This document shows, one piece after another, positions 37,401 through 45,332 of a DNA stretch of 64,000 nucleotides. The number at the start of each line of letters is the position of its first letter. Position 1 is the first letter of the stretch. The stretch covers positions 1 to 64,000 of the forward strand of contig JAMFSJ010000036.1 of NCBI GenBank assembly GCA_026225255.1, read 5' to 3'. This DNA comes from Methylacidimicrobium fagopyrum. GTDB lineage: Bacteria > Verrucomicrobiota > Verrucomicrobiia > Limisphaerales > UBA11358. Made by a program: the position numbers and the translations under genes. Below the pieces are notes generated by a model. It made no database searches. It had not been told where the DNA came from and saw nothing but the letters and a program-made list of their open reading frames with translations.

Positions 37401-37538
37401 AATGATCATATTCGTCCGCAGGAAATTGAGTTGGCGCAGGCGCAGCAGGACGCGTTGACCGCCGCGATCCAACAATCGCGTTTGCGGTTGGATGCGGCAC
37501 GTCTCATTTGGCGCGGGCCGCAAGAAACCTTGCGGTGA
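34491..37538 (+). CDS. rapA: RapA-like SNF2-family ATPase
   Basis: The 1015-residue protein matches RapA, the RNA polymerase-associated Swi2/Snf2 ATPase that recycles polymerase after transcription. An N-terminal Tudor-like part ([20 protein letters not shown]) precedes the ATPase: [19 protein letters not shown] (Walker A, about 169), VDEAHHLAW (motif II, about 273), [11 protein letters not shown], then the second lobe with [20 protein letters not shown] and [20 protein letters not shown] (about 632). The C-terminus ([20 protein letters not shown]) also fits. Residues about 457-511 are the same palindrome-encoded insertion found in the neighbouring Ski2-like helicase, placed just before the second lobe ([13 protein letters not shown]). 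The frame is intact. Confidence 0.9.
   Translation: [1015 protein letters not shown]
35861..36023 (+). repeat. In-frame palindromic coding repeat, family B, copy 2
   Basis: The element is bounded by a perfect 12-bp inverted repeat, CCTGGGTGGCAC and GTGCCACCCAGG. Inside are GGGCGTCTCGCCC, ATCCGGCGTCTCGCCGGAT, TTTTGGGCGGGACGCCCAAAA and CAGGCC/GGCCTG. It encodes [17 protein letters not shown] through [15 protein letters not shown], in the same frame as copy 1 at 31333-31489. No transposase is encoded. Confidence 0.92.
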
Positions 37539-37545
37539 ACTGGTT

Positions 37546-37616
37546 GGAGCGCCGAGCATGGCTCGGCTTTATATGAACGTCAAAATCCTTCGAGCCGATC
37601 AGGAGATCGGCGCTCC
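37546..37616. repeat. Two-hairpin palindromic element, family A, full copy 2
   Basis: The ends GGAGCGCCGA and TCGGCGCTCC are identical to those of the element at 13734-13801. The two inner hairpins are GCCGAGC-AT-GGCTCGGC and GCCGATC-AGGA-GATCGGC. It lies between the convergent RapA-like and htpG genes and might serve as a shared transcription stop, although there is no T-run. Confidence 0.85.
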
Positions 37617-37622
37617 GACGGG

Positions 37623-39467
37623 CTATTCCTTCGTCAGCACTTTTTCGAGCAACTGATTGAGGCGCGTCAGCATGGCGCGCGGATCTTCGAGTTGGCCAGC
37701 GGCGACACGCGCGTTATCGAGAATTTGCTCGGCGACACTCGTTGCCAGGGCCGCATCTTTTTGGCGCATAGCGTCGAGGCGGGCCATGATCGGATGCGCG
37801 GGATTGATCTCAAAATCATGTTTGGTCGCGGGCATTTCCGGGCCGTCCTGCTTCATCGCTTGCATCATGCGCCGCATGCTCGCGGTCATGAATTTATCCG
37901 CGTCCACGATCACCGCCGGGCTTTCCACAAGCCGTTGCGAAACGCGCACTTCGCTGACTTTGTCCCCGAGCGTTTCCTTGAGCCATTGGGCGAGTGTTTT
38001 CGCGGCGTCTTCAGACAATGCGCTGTCTTTCTTGGCGCTCAAATTCAAGTCCGCCTTCTCGGCGAGGCGCAGCGATTTACCTTCAAATTCACGCAGATGT
38101 TCCATGACGAATTCGTCCCACGCATCGTAAAGGAACAGCACTTCCAATTTTCGTTCGCGGAACACTTCGAAATACGGGCTCGCCTCCGCCGCCGCGCGAT
38201 TCGCCGCGAGCAGACAATAAATTTCCTTCTGCTCCGCCGCCATCCGCTTCACATAATCCGCCAGCGACGTGCGCTTGCCCGCGTCGAGCGACGACGATTC
38301 GAAGCGCAGCAGTTTGCCGAGCGCTTCTTTGTGCGTGAAATCCGTGACGATGCCTTCTTTCAGGAAGCGTTGATATTCGTTGTAAAATTTATCGTAAGCC
38401 TCGGCTTCCTTTTCCGATTGTTCATCGAGAAATTTCAGGAAACGGCTCGTCAGCACCTTGTTCAACTTTTGCATCAACGACGTGTCTTGCATCGTTTCGC
38501 GCGAAATGTTGAGCGGCAAATCTTCGCTGTCCACCACGCCTTTGAGAAACCGCAGCCATTCGGGAAACAAGCCTTTGGCCTTCGCTTGAATCAGCACTTT
38601 GCGACAATACAAATTCACTTCGGACTCGATGCGACCCATGCCGAGCGTTTCAAAATTGCGCGATGGCACGAACAGCAGCGACTGAATCGCCAGCGGCGCG
38701 TCGGCGTTAAAATGTAAACGGAACAGCGGCGCGTCGTGGTCGTGGCCGATGAACGTGTAAAACTCGTTGTATTCCTCCGGCTTGATTTCGTTTTTATTCC
38801 GCGCCCAAATCGCCTGCACCGTGTTCAGCCGCTTGGTGTTCAGCTCGATCGGGAACGGCACGAAACTCGAGTAACGTTCGATGATGCGTTCGACGGTGCT
38901 TTCCTGCGCAAAATCCTTAGCATCGTCTTTCAATTCTAGCGTGATTTTTGTGCCGCGCGGCAGATCGGCCGCGGGCGCCAATTCGTAACCGCCCATGCCT
39001 TCGCTCGTCCATTGCCAACCGGATTCTTCGGTCGCGAACGAACGGCTCAACACCGTGACGCGTTTCGCGACCATGAATGAGGAATAAAATCCAACGCCAA
39101 ATTGTCCGATCAAACCGACGTCCGGTTTTTTCTCTTCGCTCAACTGCTTGAGAAAAGCCTTCGTGCCGGAGTGCGCAATCGTGCCGAGATTTTCCACGAG
39201 CTCGGCATGCGTCATGCCCAGGCCGGTGTCGGTGATCGTGATCGTGCCCGCCTTTTCGTCCGTGACGATGGTGATCGTCGGCGCAATCTCTGATTGATAA
39301 ACCGGCGTGCCGGCGGATTGGTTGAAGCGCAATTTTTCGCACGCGTCCGCTGCGTTAGAAATCAGTTCGCGCACGAAGATTTCTTTGTCCGTGTAAAGCG
39401 AGTGAATGACGATATTCAGCAGTTGCTGGATCTCGGCTTGAAAATGATGCGTTTCGGTCTGTGCCAT
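37623..39467 (-). CDS. htpG: Molecular chaperone HtpG (Hsp90)
   Basis: HtpG is the bacterial Hsp90, an ATP-dependent cytosolic chaperone dimer. With the start at 39467 (MAQTETHHFQAEIQQLLNIV) the protein has 614 residues. The GHKL ATP-binding motifs are seen in FVRELISNAADACEKLRF, ITDTGLGMTHAELVENLGTI and GQFGVGFYSSFMVA. The middle domain contains LPLNISRETMQDTSLMQKLN and the C-terminal dimerisation domain ends with RMMQAMKQDGPEMPATKHDF. The ORF track adds 12 residues of unrelated sequence upstream. It is monocistronic. Confidence 0.96.
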   Translation of the reverse strand: MAQTETHHFQAEIQQLLNIVIHSLYTDKEIFVRELISNAADACEKLRFNQSAGTPVYQSEIAPTITIVTDEKAGTITITDTGLGMTHAELVENLGTIAHSGTKAFLKQLSEEKKPDVGLIGQFGVGFYSSFMVAKRVTVLSRSFATEESGWQWTSEGMGGYELAPAADLPRGTKITLELKDDAKDFAQESTVERIIERYSSFVPFPIELNTKRLNTVQAIWARNKNEIKPEEYNEFYTFIGHDHDAPLFRLHFNADAPLAIQSLLFVPSRNFETLGMGRIESEVNLYCRKVLIQAKAKGLFPEWLRFLKGVVDSEDLPLNISRETMQDTSLMQKLNKVLTSRFLKFLDEQSEKEAEAYDKFYNEYQRFLKEGIVTDFTHKEALGKLLRFESSSLDAGKRTSLADYVKRMAAEQKEIYCLLAANRAAAEASPYFEVFRERKLEVLFLYDAWDEFVMEHLREFEGKSLRLAEKADLNLSAKKDSALSEDAAKTLAQWLKETLGDKVSEVRVSQRLVESPAVIVDADKFMTASMRRMMQAMKQDGPEMPATKHDFEINPAHPIMARLDAMRQKDAALATSVAEQILDNARVAAGQLEDPRAMLTRLNQLLEKVLTKE

Positions 39468-39938
39468 AAATAGGGGCTGCTTTATTAAACAACGCACTGA
39501 CAAACGTCAAGGTTTGGAAATATCCCACCACGCGCATGACGGGTTCGACGCGCCGACGTTTCCAGTTTTCCCCGCACGGTTTTGCTTATCTGTCCAGAGA
39601 CATAAAATTTCCGGCGGTGACTTTGCGACCGCGAAAAAACGGCATAGTGACTGCTGAAACATAGCGAAATGTTTTTCCCAAATGTCATTCCCCAGTGTCA
39701 GCGGCGGAACGCGAATTTCCCATTGTCCCCTGTATTAATCGCGCAACGCGCAAACCTGGCGGATGAAATCCGGCTTATGAATCGGTTAAGCGTCACGGGG
39801 AAAACAGTATCAAAACGAGACAATGCATGGACGCATCTAAGGCATTAATGACTTTATATCAAAGACTTGCGGCTGTAGCGGCGGACGGTTTTGGGCGCAC
39901 CGTTGCCAGCTCAACCCGACCCGAATGATTAAATCTAT
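39468..39938. other. Intergenic region between htpG and the receiver-domain gene
   Basis: No gene is supported. The region must contain the htpG promoter on the minus strand and a leader for the receiver gene on the plus strand. The stretch 39740-39815 can fold (GCGCAACGCGC, then GGCGGATGAAATCCGGC) but does not match a riboswitch consensus I can recognise. A fragment CTGTAGCGGCGGACGGTTTT near 39873-39892 shares wording with repeat families B and C and may be a decayed copy. Confidence 0.45.
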
Positions 39939-40544
39939 ATGACGCGGATCTATTCCCTAACCAACCCGAGCTGCCGCATGAAAGTGCTGATGCCCTTGGT
40001 GGTGGCGATGGAGCGGCTGTTCGCCCTCAAAATCCCCGCAGCGCAGCGTGCCCGGCATGCGACGGCGGCCAGCCAGCCAACGACCGAAAATTTCTCGCAA
40101 GCGCAGGCGCAGCCCGCCACCGCGACCCCGCAAGCGACCCAGCCGCAGTTGGCCGGCTTGGAAAAAGGTCGGCCAAAAAAAATCCTGGTCGTGGACGATG
40201 AAGAATCTATTCGCTGGCTGCTGCAGGAAGAATTGCAACCGCCCCTCTACCAAACCGCCACCGCCAGTAATGGCGAATCGGCGTTGCGCCAATTGCGGCA
40301 GGAGCCGTTTGACCTGATCATTTGCGACGTGAAAATGCCCGGATTGAGCGGCCTGCAAGTCTATGAACGCTTGCGCGTGGAAAACCCGAACTTCTGTCGC
40401 CGCATGATATTCATTACCGGCAACCCCGAAGACGAACTGCTGCGCCGGTTTTTGAAAACTGAAAAACGTCCTTGTCTCGCAAAACCGTTCACGTTAGCGG
40501 AGTTGCGTCAAATGGTTAAAACCGCGCTCGTCGTCGCGGATTAA
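39939..40544 (+). CDS. Response-regulator-like protein, internally deleted relative of the hybrid kinase
   Basis: The 201-residue protein has a receiver domain (about 80-201: [19 protein letters not shown], phospho-acceptor Asp about 130 in LIICDVKMPGLSG, Lys in [11 protein letters not shown]) and no output domain. About 84 of 118 receiver positions equal those of the hybrid kinase at 42814. The first 31 residues also align without gaps to the kinase N-terminus (13 identities, including the shared KVL-P-V pattern), but the membrane segment is broken by Glu and Arg. A Gln/Pro/Ala/Thr-rich linker replaces sensor, HAMP and kinase domains. It could compete for or relay phosphate in a system with that kinase. 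The start is supported by the alignment. Confidence 0.82.
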   Translation: MTRIYSLTNPSCRMKVLMPLVVAMERLFALKIPAAQRARHATAASQPTTENFSQAQAQPATATPQATQPQLAGLEKGRPKKILVVDDEESIRWLLQEELQPPLYQTATASNGESALRQLRQEPFDLIICDVKMPGLSGLQVYERLRVENPNFCRRMIFITGNPEDELLRRFLKTEKRPCLAKPFTLAELRQMVKTALVVAD

Positions 40545-40794
40545 CTATCGGCCCACTTTGATTTTCAGATCCGGAGCCCGATTCGACGCGGGCGTCGATC
40601 TTCACGGTCTTGGAAACCGACTTCTGAGTGGCTGCTGCCATTTTCCCCGCCTCACCGATTGCCAATATGACTCCCGCGATGCTGCTCAGCCGGTTGATAA
40701 ACCGTTAGCTAAATCAATGGTTTTTACCTGCTTACGCCAAGTTAGCCAGCTTAACGGCAAGTCAAACGGCATAACTGTTGCTAAACACACAAGA
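40545..40794. other. Leader region upstream of the porin gene
   Basis: About 250 bases without a supported gene. The ORF track extends the porin ORF through it, but the translation is Cys- and Arg-rich with no signal peptide. A loose dyad AAACCGTTAGC...ATGGTTT is present near 40699-40722. No clear promoter was identified. Confidence 0.45.
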
Positions 40795-42105
40795 ATGACC
40801 AGCCGGAAGGCCATCTTATTGTCCTTAATTATAGGCGCGACGACGCTGTCGCGCTCTGCGCTGGCTGATACCGATACGAATTTAGCCAATGAAATCAGGC
40901 TTTTGCGCGAACAAAACGCCGCGTTGCAACAGCAGGTGCTAAAACAAGGCAACGCCTTGGACACGCTTTCGAAAAAAGTGCAGGATTTGGAGAGTTCTAA
41001 GTCAACCTCGGATAATGACGGCGCGGCGGTGACGGAAACCGCCCCGGCCAAAAACGGTTTCAGTTTGGGCAAAGTGCACCTTGGCGGTGAGGGCGGCGTC
41101 GCTTTCTTTGATACGGGCCGCGAAGGTTTTGCGTCCCATCCGGATTTTCGCGTGGATGAAGCGCGGCTCTTTGTCGATGCCCCGATCTGGAACGAAGTTT
41201 ATTTTCATAGCGACATCGACCTCGCGACGCGCGAAAATAACAACACGGAACTTCAGCTCGGTGAACTGTATCTCGATTTTGAGGACGCCTCGCAACTCTG
41301 GGGCAAGGACAATCAACTCAACGTGCGCGCCGGGCGAATCTTCACGCCATTCGGGGAAGAATATCTGACGCGTTACGCGATGGAGAATCCGCTCATCTCT
41401 CACTCGCTCCCGGATTTGTGGGCGATCGCTCCCGGACTTGAGCTTTACGGCAACTTCGGAAAATTCAGTTACGTCACCGCCGTGCAAGACAGCAGTGGCG
41501 CGAATGGCGTGCAAGATTTTGAAAGTGACAAATCCTTTTCCGGCCGGGTCGCCTACGATCTGGATCCGCACTGGCATTTCAGCCTGAGCGCGATGCGCAC
41601 CGGGAACATCAACGCGGATCCGAACGCCATTTCGGCGATGTGGTTTGGCAACGGATTTTTCCAATCGCTCGGCTCACCCGCCACCACTCATTTTCAAGCG
41701 AACCTCGTGGAAGGCGACCTCACGGCGCGTTGGCATAACGGTCATGTGAGCACGTTCGGCGGCGTGGCGCGTTACAGCGACAATGACCCGAATGCCAACA
41801 ACGACCGTAATATCTTTTTTTATTCCGTCGAAGGCGTCCAAAATTTGACGAAGAAATTTTATTTAGCGACACGGTTCAGCGAAATCTTGGCGCAACAAGG
41901 CATTCCCGTCATGGGTTTTGGGAATGGCAGTTATTTTAATTCGCTGGCCACGCAGCTGTGGCGTTTGAGTTTGGGCTTGGGCTATCGCTTCAGCGATCAC
42001 CTTGAAATCAAAGCGGAATACTCCTTCGAGCGCGGCAATGAAGCGGACGGCAGCACGCGCAATCACGAAGATTTTTTTGGCACAGAAGCCGCTTTTCAAT
42101 TCTAA
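40795..42105 (+). CDS. Outer-membrane porin (OprP/O-like) with N-terminal coiled coil
   Basis: Starting at the ATG at 40795, the 436-residue protein has a signal peptide (MTSRKAILLSLIIGATTLSRSALA), a short coiled coil (LANEIRLLREQNAALQQQVL, then LDTLSKKVQDLESS) that may reach the peptidoglycan, and a beta-barrel of alternating strands ending in EAAFQF, whose final Phe is a typical outer-membrane signal. The barrel resembles phosphate-selective porins O/P: RVDEARLFVDAPIWNEVYFHSD, VRAGRIFTPFGEEYLTRY. The substrate is unknown; phosphate is not implied. It is followed nine bases later by the cupredoxin gene, and then by the kinase, forming one apparent operon. Confidence 0.85.
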   Translation: MTSRKAILLSLIIGATTLSRSALADTDTNLANEIRLLREQNAALQQQVLKQGNALDTLSKKVQDLESSKSTSDNDGAAVTETAPAKNGFSLGKVHLGGEGGVAFFDTGREGFASHPDFRVDEARLFVDAPIWNEVYFHSDIDLATRENNNTELQLGELYLDFEDASQLWGKDNQLNVRAGRIFTPFGEEYLTRYAMENPLISHSLPDLWAIAPGLELYGNFGKFSYVTAVQDSSGANGVQDFESDKSFSGRVAYDLDPHWHFSLSAMRTGNINADPNAISAMWFGNGFFQSLGSPATTHFQANLVEGDLTARWHNGHVSTFGGVARYSDNDPNANNDRNIFFYSVEGVQNLTKKFYLATRFSEILAQQGIPVMGFGNGSYFNSLATQLWRLSLGLGYRFSDHLEIKAEYSFERGNEADGSTRNHEDFFGTEAAFQF

Positions 42106-42114
42106 CTGTGGGTC

Positions 42115-42807
42115 ATGAAATTATTTTTTCTTAGTTCCATCCTTATTCTTGCCGCCGGCGCCGCGGCGGGCGGAACCATCATCGGCCATGTTCAGGCGGA
42201 GGGCAAATCGGGCACGGGCGCCGACGCTGCCAGCCCGGGCAGTTATGCGAAGTTCAAATATAAATTCGCGGAGAAAGTGGATTACTCCGACATGCACGAT
42301 TTCGTGGTGTCGGTCGAAGGTTCTTTCGGCACGAATAATTTTTCCACCAACACGCTGGAAGTCGTGACCACGCGGATCGCCCAAAAAGGGGCAATGTTTT
42401 CGCCACACATTTTACCCGTGATGATCGGCACCAAAGTGGAATGGCCGAACAACGACGACATTTATCACAATGTTTTTTCGATGTCGGACAACAAAGCCTT
42501 CGATCTCGGACTTTACAAAGGCAATCCGCCGGACAAATTCATCGTCTTCGACAAACCCGGTCGCGTGGATGTTTTTTGTTCCATCCACGCCAACATGCAC
42601 TGCGTCGTGCTGGTGTTGCCCAATCCGTATTTCGCACTGACGGATGACGGTGGCGACTACAAAATTTCCGACGTGCCATCGGGCACTTATCAATTAAAAG
42701 CGTGGAGCGAACGCGTGCCGGCGGATGAGCAAAAAATCGTCGTGCCCACCAACGGCACCGTGCGGGCCGACTTCACGCTCTCGATCAAAAATCTCCCGAC
42801 CCATTAA
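42115..42807 (+). CDS. Periplasmic cupredoxin with carboxypeptidase-regulatory-like tail
   Basis: The 230-residue protein has a signal peptide (MKLFFLSSILILAAGAAAGG) and a type-1 copper site: His118 in DIYHNVFSM, then Cys155, His158 and Met161 in FCSIHANMHC. The following part (NPYFALTDDGGDYKISDVPS, then TYQLKAWSER) is a carboxypeptidase-regulatory-like beta domain; the pairing is typical of proteins labelled methylamine utilization or plastocyanin-like, often without any link to methylamine. It is probably an electron carrier or copper binder in the periplasm. It lies between a porin (9 bases) and a hybrid histidine kinase (6 bases), so copper or redox sensing is a reasonable hypothesis. Confidence 0.85.
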   Translation: MKLFFLSSILILAAGAAAGGTIIGHVQAEGKSGTGADAASPGSYAKFKYKFAEKVDYSDMHDFVVSVEGSFGTNNFSTNTLEVVTTRIAQKGAMFSPHILPVMIGTKVEWPNNDDIYHNVFSMSDNKAFDLGLYKGNPPDKFIVFDKPGRVDVFCSIHANMHCVVLVLPNPYFALTDDGGDYKISDVPSGTYQLKAWSERVPADEQKIVVPTNGTVRADFTLSIKNLPTH

Positions 42808-42813
42808 ACCATC

Positions 42814-45078
42814 ATGGCCCGCCTGCATTTCATCGCCAACGCGAGCTTCCGCACGAAAGTGCTGGTGCCCGTGGTTTCGGTGATGGTGTTGCTGCTGGCG
42901 GTTTCATTGTGGTTGATCGACGAACGCTTCAAGGACCAGATCCACCGCAACGCCACCGAGCAATTGCAGACGGCGGAAGGCGTTTTGAAAATCCGCCAGC
43001 AAACGCAGACGAAGGAACTTTTTTTACGCTTCAATAGCGCCCAAGACGAACCGCGCTTCAAGGCGGAAGCCACCAGTTTGCTGGCGGAACAAAAGGCTTT
43101 AACGACTTCAGAAGGGCAAAAAACCTTTCGCGAATTGCTGGATGAAATGATCCAGAGCGGTGTCGCGGACATCATCGTGCTGACGCCGGGATCGGATTTG
43201 GGCCGGGCGATCGCCGTCGCGCGCGACCCGCAATTTAATCCGGAAAAATTCTCCGCGCTGTGCGCCAACTCCGTCAAACAGGCCTTTGCCAGCCAACCCA
43301 GAGTGGACACCGTGGCGGATGATGGCCGCTTGTTCGATATCGTCACCCTCCCGATCACGGTCGGCGGCGACATCGTCGGCACCATTACGTTCGCCGTGGA
43401 AAACTCGATGGCGCGCGAGTTTGCGCAATTGATGCAAAAGGATAACGATCTAGTTTTATTGCTGGACGGCCACGTCGTGGATTCCACGTTGCGCGGCGGA
43501 ACGGAAACGCGCCTGGTGCCGGAAAAGTTTTCCGCCTTGATCGCGCAAAACTCAGGTTCCGGAGCCATGCGGGAAATCATTTTGGGGGACGAACATTTTT
43601 GGGGAATCGCCGGCTGGCTGGGCTCGCCAGATGACGCGCCCCGACTGGGTTATCTCGTATTATCTTCTTATGAAAAACCCCTGCAAACATTGCGGGCAAC
43701 TCAACAAATGATTTTGCTGGTCGGCTTTCTGGCGATTCTTTTCGGAACGGCCGTAGTGTGGTTTCTGGTGCGCAAAATCACCGCGCCGCTCCGCGAATTG
43801 CGCACGGTGGCGGAAGCGGTTGGGCGGGGTGATTTCACGCAACGCGTCGCCGTTCACAGCCGCGACGAATGCGGGGAGTTGGCCACGGCCTTCAATCAGA
43901 TGACGGAAAACATCGAACAGTCGCAGGCGCAACTCAAACAAACCGTTGAGACCCTCAAGAGCACGCAGGCGCAATTGATCCAAACGGAAAAACTTTCGGC
44001 GGTCGGCGAATTCGTGGCCGGCGTGGCGCATGAATTAAACAACCCGCTCGCCGCCGTGATGGGTTTTTCGGAAATGCTGAAAGACGCCGACGTGGGCGAA
44101 CCACATCGCCGCCATCTCGGCATGATTTTCAAATCCGCACAACGCTGTTCGAAAATTGTCCAATCACTTTTAAGTTTTGCCCGGCGCGACCAGCCCGAAC
44201 GCAAGCCGGTGTCGGTAAATAAATTGATCGAAGACGTGCTGGAAGTCGTCGCCTATCCGCTGCGCACCAGCAACGTCAACGTGATCACCCATCTTTCCGC
44301 CACGTTGCCGCTCGCGCTGGCGGACGGCCATCAGATCCAACAAGTCGTGTTGAATCTGATCAATAATGCGCGGCAGGCCATCGAAGCGAATCAGCCCGGC
44401 GGACGTATTACCATCACCACGCAAGCGGATGAAAAAACCATCCGCATCAGCGTGCAAGACAACGGCCCGGGCATTTCACCCGAAAATCTGAAGCGCATTT
44501 TTGATCCGTTTTTCACGACGAAAGAACCCGGCAAAGGCACCGGCCTCGGCTTGAGCCTGTGCTACGGCCTCATCAAAGAGCATGGCGGCAACATCACGCC
44601 CACCAGTGCGCCCGGCGAAGGCGCAACCTTCACGATCGAACTCCCGGCGACGTGCGAACTGGAACCGGCCGAGCCTTGCGCGAGTGCCAGTCCGACGCGA
44701 AATGGCGGCGGCAAAAAAATTCTGGTGGTGGATGACGAGGAATCGCTCCTGCAAATGATCCAGGACGAATTGCAACAAGCGCACTACAAAATCGCCACGA
44801 CCAATAATGGCGAAACGGCGTTGCGCAAATTGCAGCAGGAGTCGTTCGACCTCGTTATTTGCGATATGAAAATGCCCGGCTTAAACGGTCAACAAGTCTA
44901 TGAACGTTTACGCCTCGAAAATCCCGCGGTCTGCCGCCGCATGATTTTTATCACCGGCGACGTCGTGAATGAATCGCTGCGCCGATTTCTGGAAACGGAA
45001 AAACGTCCTTTTCTCGCGAAACCGTTCACGTTGGCGGAACTGCACCAGATGGTTCAAACTGAGTTGGCGAAGGTGTGA
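42814..45078 (+). CDS. Hybrid sensor histidine kinase with periplasmic sensor and C-terminal receiver
   Basis: The 754-residue protein has TM1 (about 14-35), a periplasmic sensor of about 260 residues that looks like a Cache-type domain, TM2 (about 298-318, [20 protein letters not shown]), HAMP ([20 protein letters not shown]), a HisKA domain with the phospho-accepting His about 406 in [16 protein letters not shown], the ATPase domain (N-box [45 protein letters not shown]), and a receiver domain (about 634-754) with Asp about 684 in [12 protein letters not shown]. All catalytic motifs are present. There is no separate DNA-binding regulator in the cluster; the small receiver protein at 39939 is the nearest partner. 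It is probably co-transcribed with the porin and cupredoxin genes. Confidence 0.92.
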   Translation: MARLHFIANASFRTKVLVPVVSVMVLLLAVSLWLIDERFKDQIHRNATEQLQTAEGVLKIRQQTQTKELFLRFNSAQDEPRFKAEATSLLAEQKALTTSEGQKTFRELLDEMIQSGVADIIVLTPGSDLGRAIAVARDPQFNPEKFSALCANSVKQAFASQPRVDTVADDGRLFDIVTLPITVGGDIVGTITFAVENSMAREFAQLMQKDNDLVLLLDGHVVDSTLRGGTETRLVPEKFSALIAQNSGSGAMREIILGDEHFWGIAGWLGSPDDAPRLGYLVLSSYEKPLQTLRATQQMILLVGFLAILFGTAVVWFLVRKITAPLRELRTVAEAVGRGDFTQRVAVHSRDECGELATAFNQMTENIEQSQAQLKQTVETLKSTQAQLIQTEKLSAVGEFVAGVAHELNNPLAAVMGFSEMLKDADVGEPHRRHLGMIFKSAQRCSKIVQSLLSFARRDQPERKPVSVNKLIEDVLEVVAYPLRTSNVNVITHLSATLPLALADGHQIQQVVLNLINNARQAIEANQPGGRITITTQADEKTIRISVQDNGPGISPENLKRIFDPFFTTKEPGKGTGLGLSLCYGLIKEHGGNITPTSAPGEGATFTIELPATCELEPAEPCASASPTRNGGGKKILVVDDEESLLQMIQDELQQAHYKIATTNNGETALRKLQQESFDLVICDMKMPGLNGQQVYERLRLENPAVCRRMIFITGDVVNESLRRFLETEKRPFLAKPFTLAELHQMVQTELAKV

Positions 45079-45332
45079 TTTCCAGTTTTAGTTCGCGCGC
45101 ATTCAATCATGCGTCACGCTGATTTTTCCGTTCTCGTTCAGAATTTAATTTTCGCCGTATCGGGAGCCACGTCCGCAAACGGGTCTTCACCGGTGGGTTT
45201 CGTTACTGGCTGGTTACTTGCCTGTCCAGCTAGGGTCGCGGAACGAAGGCAACGTAGAAGCAGGATGTTCAACCCTTGCGTTTCCATTGCGGAAACGTGA
45301 GTATGGCCTTCGAAAGCAAAAACACCATTTCC

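Noticed and set aside
40558-40794. Longer porin ORF
   Set aside because: The 79 added residues have no signal peptide, while the ATG at 40795 begins a normal one.
45109-45300. 63-residue ORF before the MoxR gene
   Set aside because: No motif, no ribosome site, and composition like a translated repeat.
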